Shown: piece by piece, positions 52,839-61,285 of the stretch | How the letters are laid out: each line of letters starts with the position of its first letter | Numbering within the stretch: the first letter of the stretch is position 1 | Assembly (NCBI RefSeq): GCF_013623905.1 | Contig: NZ_JABKDD010000001.1 | Span: 896,134 to 960,133, forward strand | DNA from: Brevibacterium sediminis | Lineage (GTDB): Bacteria > Actinomycetota > Actinomycetes > Actinomycetales > Brevibacteriaceae | Length of the DNA stretch: 64,000 nt | Direction: 5' to 3' | Made by a program: the position numbers and the translations under genes | Notes under the pieces: model-generated | Database searches by the model: none | Told to the model about the DNA's origin: nothing | The model's input: the letters and a program-made list of their open reading frames with translations, nothing else

Positions 52839-53468
52839 TCAGGCGAGCCTTGGCGATATCCCCCGGGGGATACTCACCGTCCTCGCTGATACGGGATGAA
52901 CCTCCAGCGCAAAGGTCTCCGCCTCCCCGCCGCGATACACGGTCATCGCCATCTCCGAGATATGAAGCGGCCCGCCACCGACAGACACACGGGCGGTGCT
53001 CGCCTCTGGAAAGGCCGCGACCCCAGCCTCCGGTCGCGCGGAGACTATATCGTCAAGCGTGCTGCGAAGGCTGTCCGGGACGCGCATCAGCGCGCGAGAG
53101 GCCTCGACCTCAACTTCGAGAAACCCGGAGTCGAGGTCCATGGGCTGCTCGAGCTCCGCGCCGTAGAGAAGCGTCAGAAGCGCCAAAGGCCCGAGCGCAG
53201 GTCGAGGAAGATCGACCGTCATCCAGTCATCACTGCCCGCAGCGCGGGTGTGCAGCACGTCATGAATGGCAATGCTCTCGCCACGGTTGTCAGCACCAGG
53301 ACCGTCCGCGTCAGGCATCTCGAACCGAGTGCGTGAGTGGGCGACACCTTCGCGGGGGCTCACATAGGCATTCTCAGTTGTTCGGATACCGGCGACCGCG
53401 TGGACGAACGACGCTTCCACAGCTTCCGCCGACAATGTCTCGTTCAGCGCTTCTTCCAGTGTAGGCAT
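52839..53468 (-). CDS. Uncharacterised cytoplasmic protein paired with an ArsR-like regulator
   Basis: 209 residues without signal peptide or membrane helix. Segments such as ENAYVSPREGVAHSRTRFEM, HDVLHTRAAGSDDWMTVDLP and LHISEMAMTVYRGGEAETFA suggest a beta-rich fold. I do not recognise the family. It lies 31 bases downstream of the regulator on the same strand, so the two probably form an operon under TTGCCA-type operators. Confidence 0.55.
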   Translation of the reverse strand: MPTLEEALNETLSAEAVEASFVHAVAGIRTTENAYVSPREGVAHSRTRFEMPDADGPGADNRGESIAIHDVLHTRAAGSDDWMTVDLPRPALGPLALLTLLYGAELEQPMDLDSGFLEVEVEASRALMRVPDSLRSTLDDIVSARPEAGVAAFPEASTARVSVGGGPLHISEMAMTVYRGGEAETFALEVHPVSARTVSIPRGISPRLA

Positions 53469-53499
53469 GATCTCTCCTCAACCTGATTGCGGCGTGCTT

Positions 53500-53844
53500 C
53501 TATGACTGCGCAGGAGCGCGGGTGAGGTGCTCCAGCCAGGCGGCGTGACCTCGATAGGCTGCCCGCCCCTCACCGGTAAGGGCAAGCATGGTGACCGAGC
53601 GCGAACGAGCCCCGGCTTGGGCAGAGCGGCTCGACTGGTCGACGTACCCGGCGTCGAGCAATACCCGCACGTTCTTCGACAGATGCGAGTCGGTGATGCC
53701 GAGAGCTGTTTGAACCTCTGAGAATCGAACAGGATCTGCCGAGGCCGCCAGCACAGCGCACACCTGCAACCGGATGGGCGAGTGAATCACCTCGTCGAAC
53801 ACTCGCCTTTCGTCGCGCTCATGGTCAGAAGATCCACTTGCCAT
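53500..53844 (-). CDS. ArsR/winged-helix transcriptional regulator
   Basis: 114 residues from ATG 53,844; an upstream frame start at 53,901 is less likely because it passes through the operator. RRVFDEVIHSPIRLQVCAVL, VRFSEVQTALGITDSHLSKN, VRVLLDAGYVDQSSRS and SVTMLALTGEGRAAYRGH match the DUF2087/PadR-ArsR winged helices that act on the next gene. The start codon sits inside a perfect TTGCCA-TGT-TGGCAA palindrome, so it should repress itself. Confidence 0.8.
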   Translation of the reverse strand: MASGSSDHERDERRVFDEVIHSPIRLQVCAVLAASADPVRFSEVQTALGITDSHLSKNVRVLLDAGYVDQSSRSAQAGARSRSVTMLALTGEGRAAYRGHAAWLEHLTRAPAQS

Positions 53845-53880
53845 GTTGGCAACAGTAGTCGCCGCATGCCAATGTGGCAA
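53838..53880. promoter_or_regulatory. ArsR-type double operator
   Basis: TTGCCATGTTGGCAA (53,838-53,852) is a perfect 6+6 inverted repeat over the start codon. CCAATGTGGCAA (53,869-53,880) is a second, degenerate copy 19 bases upstream. Confidence 0.6.
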
Positions 53881-53966
53881 GTCACCAGGATTCAGGCCCA
53901 AGAAGACCGATTAGAAACTCTCGTCGCCTGAGGAGCGCAAGCCATCTCGCCGGAAGACTGCCTAAT

Positions 53967-53976
53967 GGGTATACCC
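53967..53976. promoter_or_regulatory. GGGTATACCC palindrome upstream of the resolvase gene
   Basis: Perfect 10-bp palindrome in the 200-base gap before the resolvase, followed within seven bases by TTTGACAT (-35-like). The sequence resembles copper-responsive CsoR half-sites, but no metal gene is near. Function open. Confidence 0.3.
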
Positions 53977-54045
53977 CTTTGACATCCGAGATCCCGGCCG
54001 GAAGAATGCTGTCAAACGGGTCCTGATTTCACCGATTGGACAGAT

Positions 54046-54657
54046 ATGCCTACCGACTCCGAGAACCCCTCAGATGCTCTCTTCGGGCAGACGCTTGGCT
54101 ACGTGCGCGTCAGCAGCGCCGATCAGAATCCTGGCCGGCAATACGAGATCATCGGCTGGTGCGATAAGACCTTCGAGGACAAGCTCAGCGGGAAGTCCCG
54201 CGCCAACCGGACCGGCCTGAACAAGCTCATCGACTATGCACGAGAGGGCGACCATATTCGTGTCGCCTCGCTGGATCGACTCGGGCGAGACACCCGAGAT
54301 CTCTATTCGCTTGTCGACACGCTCACCGGGAAGGGCTGCACCGTCACCTTCGTCTCGGAGAACATCACTGTGTCCAAAGATGGCAGCTCCCCCATGCAGG
54401 AACTCTTCCTGACATTCCTATCGGGGATGGCACAGTTTGAGCGTGCGCGGATCCTCGAGCGCCAGCGTGAAGGGATCGAGCTGGCCAAAGCTCAAGGCGT
54501 CTATCAGCGCAAGCTCACCGACGAGGACGTGCAAGCCTGCCGAGCGATGATCGACATGGGGATCTCCGTGGCCGAAGTCGCCCGTCGATACGAGGTCTCT
54601 CGGCAGACTCTCTACAACGCACTCAAAGGAGCCGGGGCCTATTCTCCCGATCCCTGA
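54046..54657 (+). CDS. Serine recombinase (resolvase/invertase)
   Basis: 203 residues. LGYVRVSSADQNPGRQYEII carries the catalytic serine in RVSS. RVASLDRLGRDTRDLYSLVD, FLTFLSGMAQFERARILERQ, REGIELAKAQGVYQRK and the C-terminal HTH (GISVAEVARRYEVSRQTLYN) complete the small resolvase/invertase architecture. No matching res site or inverted repeat pair was identified, and it may have travelled with a Tn3-like or plasmid element. It precedes the convergent bacteriocin operon. Confidence 0.93.
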   Translation: MPTDSENPSDALFGQTLGYVRVSSADQNPGRQYEIIGWCDKTFEDKLSGKSRANRTGLNKLIDYAREGDHIRVASLDRLGRDTRDLYSLVDTLTGKGCTVTFVSENITVSKDGSSPMQELFLTFLSGMAQFERARILERQREGIELAKAQGVYQRKLTDEDVQACRAMIDMGISVAEVARRYEVSRQTLYNALKGAGAYSPDP

Positions 54658-54709
54658 GGAACTAAGCGTCTCAATCCTTTAATAGCAAACGAGGTGACGA
54701 CAGTCGATT

Positions 54710-55711
54710 TCATGCGAAGCGTTTTTTGACAAGATCGCTGACGCGGACCCGGTTGATGATCAGCACCCCGGACAGCGAAGCTGCTGCGGTGAGCACGGTT
54801 GTGCTGATGAATGGGACTGCAAGAACTCGCGCCGCGATTGCGATATCCATTCCAGGTATCCATGGCAGCGCTGCGATGCACAATAGTGCGGCCGTGCCAG
54901 TGCTGAGCACCCCTCTCAGTCCTAGCCGTGACCACCATGCTCGCATGAGGGAGTAGCCGTGCAACCGTTGCACTCCCAGCGCTGCAGCGTCGCGAGCTAG
55001 CGCACCGATCGTAGCCACAATGACCAGCGCGGCGAAGGTTCCAGAAAGCGCTAGAAGGGGCGTTGTCGACAACGGTTGGGCATCCACTGCATCGTCAGTG
55101 TCTTCAACGAACGTGGTAGGAGTGGTCAATGCTGCATCTGGATCTGTTTCGAGGATCTCTTCATTCACCTGCCGGCTGATCGCTCCAAGGAAGCCCTCGA
55201 AATCTCTGCGATTATCGGTTTCGGCTTTGTAGACACCAATTGCTGGGAGGTTCGCGAACATGTCTTCTAACGGGCGGAATGTGAGGTCGTAGCTATTCGC
55301 GAGGCTCTGCGGAGTCTCTTTCGTAGCGCCGGGTTTCGTCGACAGCACTGTCCCTGTCGCCTGCGTTTCGGAGTTGGTGAGCGTGTTTTCGCCTGTGAGG
55401 CCTGCGCGGTCAAAGATCTTCGTTGAGTGGTTGAGTCGAATGTAGTAGGTGAGGTCGAGGCCGTTTCCATCTGCCTGGCGAACGGTTCTTCTTACGAGAT
55501 TGACATTGTTCTCATCCGCCGCGGTAGTGAGAATTCGTTCTGTCGCCGAGGGATCCTGGACGGGTACATCGCGGGGCCACATGAAGACCGCCATGTCCTG
55601 GGTGAGATTCTCAGTGGCGGTTTCCTGCGCACGCTTGATTTCGGTGGTCAGTCCAAGAGCTGCTGTGATGATGAAGGTGAGGAAGAGGGTGATCGCGACG
55701 AAGTTTCTCAC
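54710..55711 (-). CDS. Second integral membrane protein of the bacteriocin operon (DUF1430-like)
   Basis: 333 residues. One N-terminal helix (ITLFLTFIITAALGLTTEIK), an outer domain of ~180 residues, then three helices near the C-terminus. VQRLHGYSLMRAWW matches IRRLHGYSRLKSF of the larger membrane protein upstream, so the two are distant homologues. They are of the bacteriocin-associated membrane family linked to lactococcin-972 systems. Its GTG overlaps the ATPase stop (GTGA), so it is coupled. It may form a heterodimeric permease with 56,423-57,718 for immunity or export. A low-GC tail follows to the resolvase. Confidence 0.7.
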   Translation of the reverse strand: MRNFVAITLFLTFIITAALGLTTEIKRAQETATENLTQDMAVFMWPRDVPVQDPSATERILTTAADENNVNLVRRTVRQADGNGLDLTYYIRLNHSTKIFDRAGLTGENTLTNSETQATGTVLSTKPGATKETPQSLANSYDLTFRPLEDMFANLPAIGVYKAETDNRRDFEGFLGAISRQVNEEILETDPDAALTTPTTFVEDTDDAVDAQPLSTTPLLALSGTFAALVIVATIGALARDAAALGVQRLHGYSLMRAWWSRLGLRGVLSTGTAALLCIAALPWIPGMDIAIAARVLAVPFISTTVLTAAASLSGVLIINRVRVSDLVKKRFA

Positions 55712-56421
55712 GAATGTGCGTCCTCGCGGCCTGCATCTTGGTTTGATGTTCGTTTGGGTTTACTCAGGGAGGCGACTTCTACGGTTCTAGTACAGATTTC
55801 AGCCACCCGAAGGTCATGCGTTGCGAGGAGGATGGTCCGTCCGTCGGCGCTCATTTCCCTCAGGAGTTTGACGATTTCATCGCGGTTGTTTTCATCGAGT
55901 GATCCGGTGGGTTCGTCGGCGAGGACGAGTTCGCATGGTTTCAGCCAAAGACGCGCGATGGCTACTCTCTGCTGCTCCCCTCCGGAGAGAGAGTAGACGC
56001 GACGATTCTCGTATCCAGGCAGACCCACGCGCTCGAGAATGCGGGCGATCTGCTTTGTGTGATCGCTGCGGTCGGAAGAGTAGGTCAAAGCGACTTTCAG
56101 GTTTTCGCGAACCGTTGCGGAGTCAATGAGAGCGAAGTTTTGGAACAGGTACCCGAGGCGATGGCGCAAGAACAGAGTGGCATCTCGCGAGCGGGGCCGT
56201 GGTGCTTTGGTGCCGAAAAGTCGAACTTCGCCCGCATCGGGAGAGTCGAGGAGTCCAGCGAGATTGAGGATTGTCGACTTCCCAGATCCGCTGGGCCCAG
56301 TGAATGCGACCATTTCCCCAGGGCTGACAGAAAAACTAGCGTGACTGAGTACAGTCCGCCCGGTGTAGGTCTTTTCGACGTTATCGAAAACGACAGGGTC
56401 TACTTCTTGACGGCTGGGCAT
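55708..56421 (-). CDS. ABC transporter ATP-binding protein of the bacteriocin operon
   Basis: 237 residues from ATG 56,421 (AAGGAAATC upstream; one base after the DUF1430 stop). VVFDNVEKTYTGRTVLSHAS is the MacB/LolD-like N-terminus. Walker A is TGPSGSGKSTILNLAG, the signature is YSLSGGEQQRVAIARL, Walker B is ELVLADEPTGSLDENN, and the switch His is in ILLATHDLRVAE. It works with the two membrane proteins and would energise immunity or secretion of the bacteriocin. Confidence 0.92.
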   Translation of the reverse strand: MPSRQEVDPVVFDNVEKTYTGRTVLSHASFSVSPGEMVAFTGPSGSGKSTILNLAGLLDSPDAGEVRLFGTKAPRPRSRDATLFLRHRLGYLFQNFALIDSATVRENLKVALTYSSDRSDHTKQIARILERVGLPGYENRRVYSLSGGEQQRVAIARLWLKPCELVLADEPTGSLDENNRDEIVKLLREMSADGRTILLATHDLRVAEICTRTVEVASLSKPKRTSNQDAGREDAHS

Positions 56422-56422
56422 A

Positions 56423-57718
56423 TCAGATTTCCTTGAGGCGGAGAGCGGGATGGCGGCGATCGAAGACCGTGACAACAGTGATGGCTATGACTGCTTCCAC
56501 GAGCACAACGGAGCCGGTGACAGCAAGCAGAGTCGGCCATTCATCGAGAAGCACCAGAGGATGGAAATACTCTGGGATTGCCACATGGCCTCCGAGAACA
56601 TAGAAACTGGTGGCTGCCACCAGGGCGGCAGGGATGAGGAGCAACCAGGACATTGCGAGCCCTGCGAAGACCTCCCCGAAGCTTTTAAGCCTGGAGTAGC
56701 CGTGGAGCCTGCGGATAGCTGAGTACACACGCCATCGTTCATAGGCGACTACAACAGCCACGATGCTTAAGACCACGGTCAGGGCTCCCGCCACAACTGC
56801 GGCAGTGATCAACCAACGTGCATCTTCAGATGAGAGGGAGAACTGCTCGTTGATTGCATCGGCAGGGTAGACGAGTGCAGTGAAGTTGTCATCGAGTTCG
56901 TACTTCTCGAACAGGGGCAGAAGCTCTTGGTAGACCTTCTCAGGGTCTCCATCGACTCTGACCTTCATTGGAGTGTCGATTTCACCGGTGATCGTGTTCT
57001 CCCAGTCGCTGGCGATGGTGTTCGAACGTGTCATTACCGTGACGATGGGATCAGGCAACGTGTTGCCCTCTTCCGGTCGTATTTGGGTGTTAAACGTGAA
57101 CAGATCCTGGCCGGTCTGTGTCCAGATGATGCGCACTTTCTGTTTGCGAACTGCATCACTGACTTCGTAGCCATTTGCTTCTGAGTATTCGACGTCGCTG
57201 TCGGATGGGCCATTGCGGGATTCCTGGACATAGTCCCGGATCAGATCCTCGCGGTCCTTGAGAGACTCAGGAACAGCGATCACCCAGTCCGTTTCTTCAT
57301 TTGAAACCACGATGGGTTTTCCCGAGCTATCGAGAATCGGATACTTCTCAAGATAGTTGGAGTTCACGCTCATCTGAACATAGGGCAGCACAGGGTCGTC
57401 TCCGACAACATCCATGTCAGCTGCCTCGACGTAGATCCCTCCGCGATCGTCAAGCTCGGGGTAGATGTGCTCGGCTACGGTTTTGGAGATCCCGTCAGTG
57501 CCGTCCTTGATGGCTTGGAGGTCGTCTCCATTGCTTCGGGGGAAGTAGACGGCATAGTCTGTGCTTTCACTCCAGTCATTGAGCGCCGAAGCATCGTCTG
57601 AAACGAGCGTGAAGGCGCTGAAGAGGCCGACAGTCACGGCAATGAGCACCCCCGCGGCACACGATTTTATCCCGAATGCCGCCAAAGTCTTGATGCCACC
57701 CTTGAAGGGTATCCGCAT
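56423..57718 (-). CDS. Bacteriocin-associated integral membrane protein (DUF1430-like)
   Basis: 431 residues. Helix 1 (KSCAAGVLIAVTVGLFSAFT) is followed by ~250 extracytoplasmic residues (SESTDYAVYFPRSNGDDLQA, TDWVIAVPESLKDREDLIRD). Four C-terminal helices include ITAAVVAGALTVVLSIVAVV, IRRLHGYSRLKSFGEVFAGL and LLAVTGSVVLVEAVIAITVV. Layout and the RLHGYS motif fit the putative immunity/transport proteins encoded beside lactococcin 972 (TIGR01654-type). It lies 94 bases after the bacteriocin gene, behind a hairpin that probably limits read-through. Confidence 0.75.
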   Translation of the reverse strand: MRIPFKGGIKTLAAFGIKSCAAGVLIAVTVGLFSAFTLVSDDASALNDWSESTDYAVYFPRSNGDDLQAIKDGTDGISKTVAEHIYPELDDRGGIYVEAADMDVVGDDPVLPYVQMSVNSNYLEKYPILDSSGKPIVVSNEETDWVIAVPESLKDREDLIRDYVQESRNGPSDSDVEYSEANGYEVSDAVRKQKVRIIWTQTGQDLFTFNTQIRPEEGNTLPDPIVTVMTRSNTIASDWENTITGEIDTPMKVRVDGDPEKVYQELLPLFEKYELDDNFTALVYPADAINEQFSLSSEDARWLITAAVVAGALTVVLSIVAVVVAYERWRVYSAIRRLHGYSRLKSFGEVFAGLAMSWLLLIPAALVAATSFYVLGGHVAIPEYFHPLVLLDEWPTLLAVTGSVVLVEAVIAITVVTVFDRRHPALRLKEI

Positions 57719-57742
57719 AGGTTTCCTATCATTAGCAGAAGA

Positions 57743-57792
57743 TCACCCGAGCTGGGGTGAGCCGACTCTTCGGTTCACCCCAGCTCGGGTGA
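57743..57792. terminator. Intra-operon hairpin between bacteriocin and transporter genes
   Basis: Perfect 18-bp stem TCACCCGAGCTGGGGTGA and complement with a 14-base loop, 21 bases after the bacteriocin stop. As a partial terminator it would give more bacteriocin than transporter mRNA, and it could also protect the 3' end. Confidence 0.8.
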
Positions 57793-57812
57793 GAATACTC
57801 GAACGGCTTTGA

Positions 57813-58232
57813 TTACGCGTTCGCGCTCCACTTCGTCTTGCAGGTCTGTGACCTCTTGCCGTAGGCGTTTGCGTTGGCCCATTTGCCCTTGCTCGCGGTC
57901 TTCGTCACATTGACGGAGCCGATGATTGCGGTGCCAGAGTGGCGCTTTGTGCGGTGGAAGTAGTGCGAGTAGCACTTCTTCTGCTTTCCGGCCTTCGTCG
58001 TCACTTTCTCGCTACCGTAGTTCCATGTTCCGCCGCCCGGGCTCTTCTTCGCCTGGGTAGTGAAGCCTCCCCCGGTTGCCTCATCTTGCACAATGGCTTC
58101 ACCTGAGGTTGCCTGTTCGCTTGAGGCGCTGACGTTGCTGGAGGCGGTGTCACTCGCCATTGCTCCAGTCGCACCAGTTGCCGACAGGGCAAGCGCGAGA
58201 ACAACCGTCGCTATCGTCTTTGAAGTCTTCAC
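57813..58232 (-). CDS. Lactococcin-972-family bacteriocin precursor
   Basis: 139 residues from a GTG start. The signal peptide is MKTSKTIATVVLALALSATG, cleaved near AMA-S. A Ser/Glu-rich pro-region follows, then the family domain: GGGTWNYGSEK, CYSHYFHRTKRHSGTAIIGS, and ASKGKWANANAYGK. Lactococcin 972 is a Sec-exported 66-residue bacteriocin that blocks septum formation by binding lipid II in lactococci. This member has two cysteines (KKCYSHY and QTCKTKW), which lactococcin 972 lacks, so a disulfide is possible. The operon with DUF1430-like and ABC genes supports the call. Target organisms are not known. Confidence 0.8.
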   Translation of the reverse strand: MKTSKTIATVVLALALSATGATGAMASDTASSNVSASSEQATSGEAIVQDEATGGGFTTQAKKSPGGGTWNYGSEKVTTKAGKQKKCYSHYFHRTKRHSGTAIIGSVNVTKTASKGKWANANAYGKRSQTCKTKWSANA

Positions 58233-58270
58233 TCCACTCTCGTGTTTCTATCAATCATTCTTCAGTGAAC

Positions 58271-58284
58271 GGTCAGGATTGACC
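58271..58284. promoter_or_regulatory. Inverted repeat in the bacteriocin promoter region
   Basis: GGTCA-GGAT-TGACC lies 38 bases upstream of the bacteriocin start and may bind a regulator. Between 58,285 and 58,527 nothing else was recognised. Confidence 0.35.
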
Positions 58285-58527
58285 TTTGAGTCACGCTAAC
58301 GGAAGTTTTCGCAAAGCACATCCCCTAAAAGGATGAGATTCCAACCCCTTTTCACTCGGCAGCTGGAGTGACCTGAGCCACTTCTCTAGTGGAGCGCGAA
58401 CCGCCCTCGGAGATGATCTGACCAGGAAATCCGCCTCTGGCCTCCATGGTTCTCGCGGGCCGGCTGGCGACAGGGTGATGTTTAAGGGCAGCCGAAATCA
58501 CGGAGCGCTAGCGGAGGGATTTTGGGT

Positions 58528-58695
58528 GGCAGCCCGCCGGGAGGGCGACCCACTGTCATTGATGATGACAAACGGGCCGCGAACCACGCGCGCCGAACCC
58601 GTAGTGAGTCCATCCGGACCATCGCCGTTGGCCTTGGCATCTCCGTCGGCGTCGTCCATAAAACCCTCACCGAAACGAAACCCAGCAGGGCTTAG
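58528..58695 (+). pseudogene. C-terminal fragment of a serine recombinase
   Basis: About 55 codons read GGRPTVIDDDKRAANHARR, SESIRTIAVGLGISVGVVHK and TLTETKPSRA before TAG. This is the HTH end of a resolvase. The catalytic part is absent, so it is a relic of an earlier element. From 58,696 to 59,017 there is no gene; it must hold the promoter of the next gene. Confidence 0.65.
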
Positions 58696-59017
58696 CGCTC
58701 AACCCTGTTCCATTACCACCAAGACCCCTGCTTGCTGCCTTTAAGCCAAATGTGGTTGGGAATTTGGCCTAGCTTGAGTGGGCGTGAAGTGATAATTCCC
58801 TGTGGCGCATCTAACCAAACGCTGAAGGCTTCCCGTAGACTCGTCGTGAGCAGACGTTCACAGCTGTTGGGATATACACGTCGGCTAGTCGCGTGGCGAT
58901 CAGCGGCAAGTTTCCCACTACTGCCAGATGCTCGAAAGTAATGACAATCCCCAACAAGGAGATACGGAGTCGGAAGGAAGCACCGGACTTCGCGCTTCCC
59001 TGATAGAACAGAAGATC

Positions 59018-59578
59018 ATGCGGAAGCTTATCTCGATAATTGGCGGACTAGCATTAGTTGCTGGTACTGGAATATCTGCCGGCCCTGCGGTAGCAGCGTC
59101 GGATGACGGCATTCAGCAAACTGAGTCGTCTCCCGTGAGCGAAAGTAACCGTGTCGACGAATTGTTGGAAAGCGGCGAAGAAGTCGATCCCCTCGAGCTC
59201 GTACCTGGAGCCACCACCGATCCCGATCAAGTTAAGAAGATTGATGAATCAGGGGTCCCGGCCACAGTCGTGGTAGATCCTGACGACGGGAAAGTCGTCG
59301 CTGCTAAAGGTGAATCAGGTATCTCAGCGCACAAGATCTCAATCGTAGGCCCAGGCTGTAGCGCCGCATCGGGATTCTTTTGTATGCGTGGCGCCAACTA
59401 CTACGGTTTCAAAGGAACCGGAACTAAAACGGGAAAGTGGAAGAGCATCAGGTGGTATCACACCGGCAACAAACAAGGAACTGTGAAGTACAACGGCAAG
59501 TGGCAGACCTGGTCGCCGAAGAACCGAGCGGTGCAGTTGACGAAGAAGGTGACAGTCACCGGTCTGAAGAGACAGTAA
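59018..59578 (+). CDS. Exported protein with small Cys-containing C-terminal domain
   Basis: 186 residues from ATG 59,018 (an upstream ATG at 58,928 would add 30 polar residues ahead of the signal peptide, so it is rejected). The signal peptide MRKLISIIGGLALVAGTGIS ends near AVAA. An acidic pro-region (~residues 35-105) is followed by a ~75-residue basic, aromatic domain: GCSAASGFFCMRGANYYGFK, WKSIRWYHTGNKQGTVKYNG, NRAVQLTKKVTVTGLK. It loosely resembles peptidase-inhibitor I36/beta-gamma-crystallin-like domains. The pro-region plus basic exported domain is the same plan as the bacteriocin, so it may be another antimicrobial. That role is inference only. Confidence 0.6.
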   Translation: MRKLISIIGGLALVAGTGISAGPAVAASDDGIQQTESSPVSESNRVDELLESGEEVDPLELVPGATTDPDQVKKIDESGVPATVVVDPDDGKVVAAKGESGISAHKISIVGPGCSAASGFFCMRGANYYGFKGTGTKTGKWKSIRWYHTGNKQGTVKYNGKWQTWSPKNRAVQLTKKVTVTGLKRQ

Positions 59579-59664
59579 TCTGAGACCGAGTAGTTGCACG
59601 CGGTAGAGGGTGGTGCTAACCAGTGCCACCCTCCACCGCATTGTGGTCGACGGGACTCTTCGTT

Positions 59665-60291
59665 TCAGTCAGGCCCTGGCCTGCTTACGGTAGGACCGGC
59701 GCCTGACTTGTCCCGATGCCGCTCGAGGACCCTGTAGAGCGTTGACCAAGAGATGTTGAAGTCATCGGCTATGGCTGTCAGGCTTTGCTGCCCGGCGTCG
59801 ACGATGGAAAGTAACGCCTGTTCCTGTGACGGCGCCAGTCTGGGCTTACGGCCACCGGTTCGTCCTCTGGCGCGTGCGGACTTCAAACCAGCGTTGGTGC
59901 GTTCGAGGATGAGGTCTCGCTCCACCTCTGCCATTGCTGCTGTGACGGCGAGAAGGATCTTGCCCCCTGGCTTGCGAGGGTCGGTGGATAAGCCGTCCAG
60001 CGTCTCAACGGAGACGTCTTCTTCGGCGAATTCGTGGATGAGACCGAGGATGCCCGACATCGAGCGCCCCAAGCGGTCGAGAGATGTGACTAACACTGTG
60101 TCACAGGGGCGCACGTGGTCGCGCAGAGCTTTGATTCCGGGCCGGTCCGAGCTTGCTCCCGATCCAGTGTAGGAAAACACCCGTGAACATCCGGCTTGTT
60201 TGAGGGAGTCGAGCTGCTGTTCGAGATTCTGACCGACGGTAGGGACCCGACCATAACCAAGCCTGCGGGAACTGGTGCGAGACGAACTCAT
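59665..60291 (-). CDS. Serine recombinase with a proline at the catalytic position
   Basis: 208 residues from ATG 60,291. It has the resolvase fold: LGYGRVPTVGQNLEQQLDSL, VLVTSLDRLGRSMSGILGLI, LLAVTAAMAEVERDLILERT, and the C-terminal SLTAIADDFNISWSTLYRVL helix-turn-helix. The catalytic serine expected in RVS(T/S) is replaced by Pro (CCT codon, 60,243-60,241), one T-to-C change from TCT. If correct, strand cleavage should be abolished and only DNA binding would remain. The other resolvase in this window keeps its serine. Confidence 0.85.
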   Translation of the reverse strand: MSSSRTSSRRLGYGRVPTVGQNLEQQLDSLKQAGCSRVFSYTGSGASSDRPGIKALRDHVRPCDTVLVTSLDRLGRSMSGILGLIHEFAEEDVSVETLDGLSTDPRKPGGKILLAVTAAMAEVERDLILERTNAGLKSARARGRTGGRKPRLAPSQEQALLSIVDAGQQSLTAIADDFNISWSTLYRVLERHRDKSGAGPTVSRPGPD

Positions 60292-60373
60292 ACCCCACAA
60301 TTACCACACGCCGACAGCGACTTGTCATAGCATCGATCCATCGTCATCACCGAGCTTGATAGCGTTGGTGGCT

Positions 60374-61027
60374 ATGAGTAGCGCGCGATCTGATGGGCCT
60401 GAGTTGGTGGTGTATGACCTCGACGGTGTGATTACTCGCAAAGACACATTTACCGCGCTTGTCGCATACCGACTTTTCCGCTCCCCATTGTGCCTAGTTC
60501 GATCAGTTTGGACGGCCTTGACAATGCCGGGTGAGAGCAAGGCGTCGTTGTCCCGCAGGATCGCTGAGACCGCACTGGATGGCATAACAGACGGGGAATA
60601 CACCGCCCTGGCTGAGCAGCTGGGGCAAAAGTTCGCCAGTGACCCGAAATGGATACGCGCTGAAGCTGTTCACCGCATTCGTCGTCAACACGCCCAGGGC
60701 GCTCGGATTGTCATCGCCACGGCTTCTGAAAGACGTCTTGCTGAAGCACTACTCGAAGGCGCTAGAGTCCCCTACGACTTGCTGTCGGCTTCACTCCTTA
60801 GTTCGCGGGCGAACGGTCTGACAGTCCGTGACCATCGTGTGGGCGAACGGAAACTGGCTGCGTTACTCGAACTTGGTGTTTCGATTGAAAAGGCACAGTT
60901 CATCACCGATTCTTTGACGGACTTTCCCACTGCAGAAGCCTCTTCAAGCGTGGTGCTTATCGGAGCTTCAGCACGCACTCGAGAACGCTACCGGGAAATG
61001 GGCATATCTATTACCGAAGAGTCTTGA
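60374..61027 (+). CDS. HAD-superfamily phosphatase (HAD-IB-like)
   Basis: 217 residues from ATG 60,374; the frame is open upstream, but the leader lacks a ribosome-binding site. Motif I is VVYDLDGVITRKDTF, motif II is IVIATASERRLAEALLEGA, and the motif III/IV area is KLAALLELGVSIEKAQFITD-SLTD. The cap region (~residues 40-90) is typical of phosphoserine-phosphatase-like enzymes. Substrate unknown. It is divergent from the resolvase and not part of an evident operon. Confidence 0.82.
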   Translation: MSSARSDGPELVVYDLDGVITRKDTFTALVAYRLFRSPLCLVRSVWTALTMPGESKASLSRRIAETALDGITDGEYTALAEQLGQKFASDPKWIRAEAVHRIRRQHAQGARIVIATASERRLAEALLEGARVPYDLLSASLLSSRANGLTVRDHRVGERKLAALLELGVSIEKAQFITDSLTDFPTAEASSSVVLIGASARTRERYREMGISITEES

Positions 61028-61285
61028 ACCAAGAACACTGTTGGGCAATCAATTTCACAGACGCTGTGTCAATTCCCGTCCGAGGGTCGTTTCCGGTTCT
61101 GGTACACGTTTGTGCGACATTGAAGCCGCCTAAAGGCTGAGGAATGCACTGATGAAGATGGGACGTCGCGAAAACGATCGTTTTCGGGCCGCTGATCGTC
61201 CCCGCATGTCAATCTCAGAAGACGTTTGCACAACTCTCAGAATACGGCTTCACACCGGCGCCCCCGCCTCAGCAACGAAAGGGAG

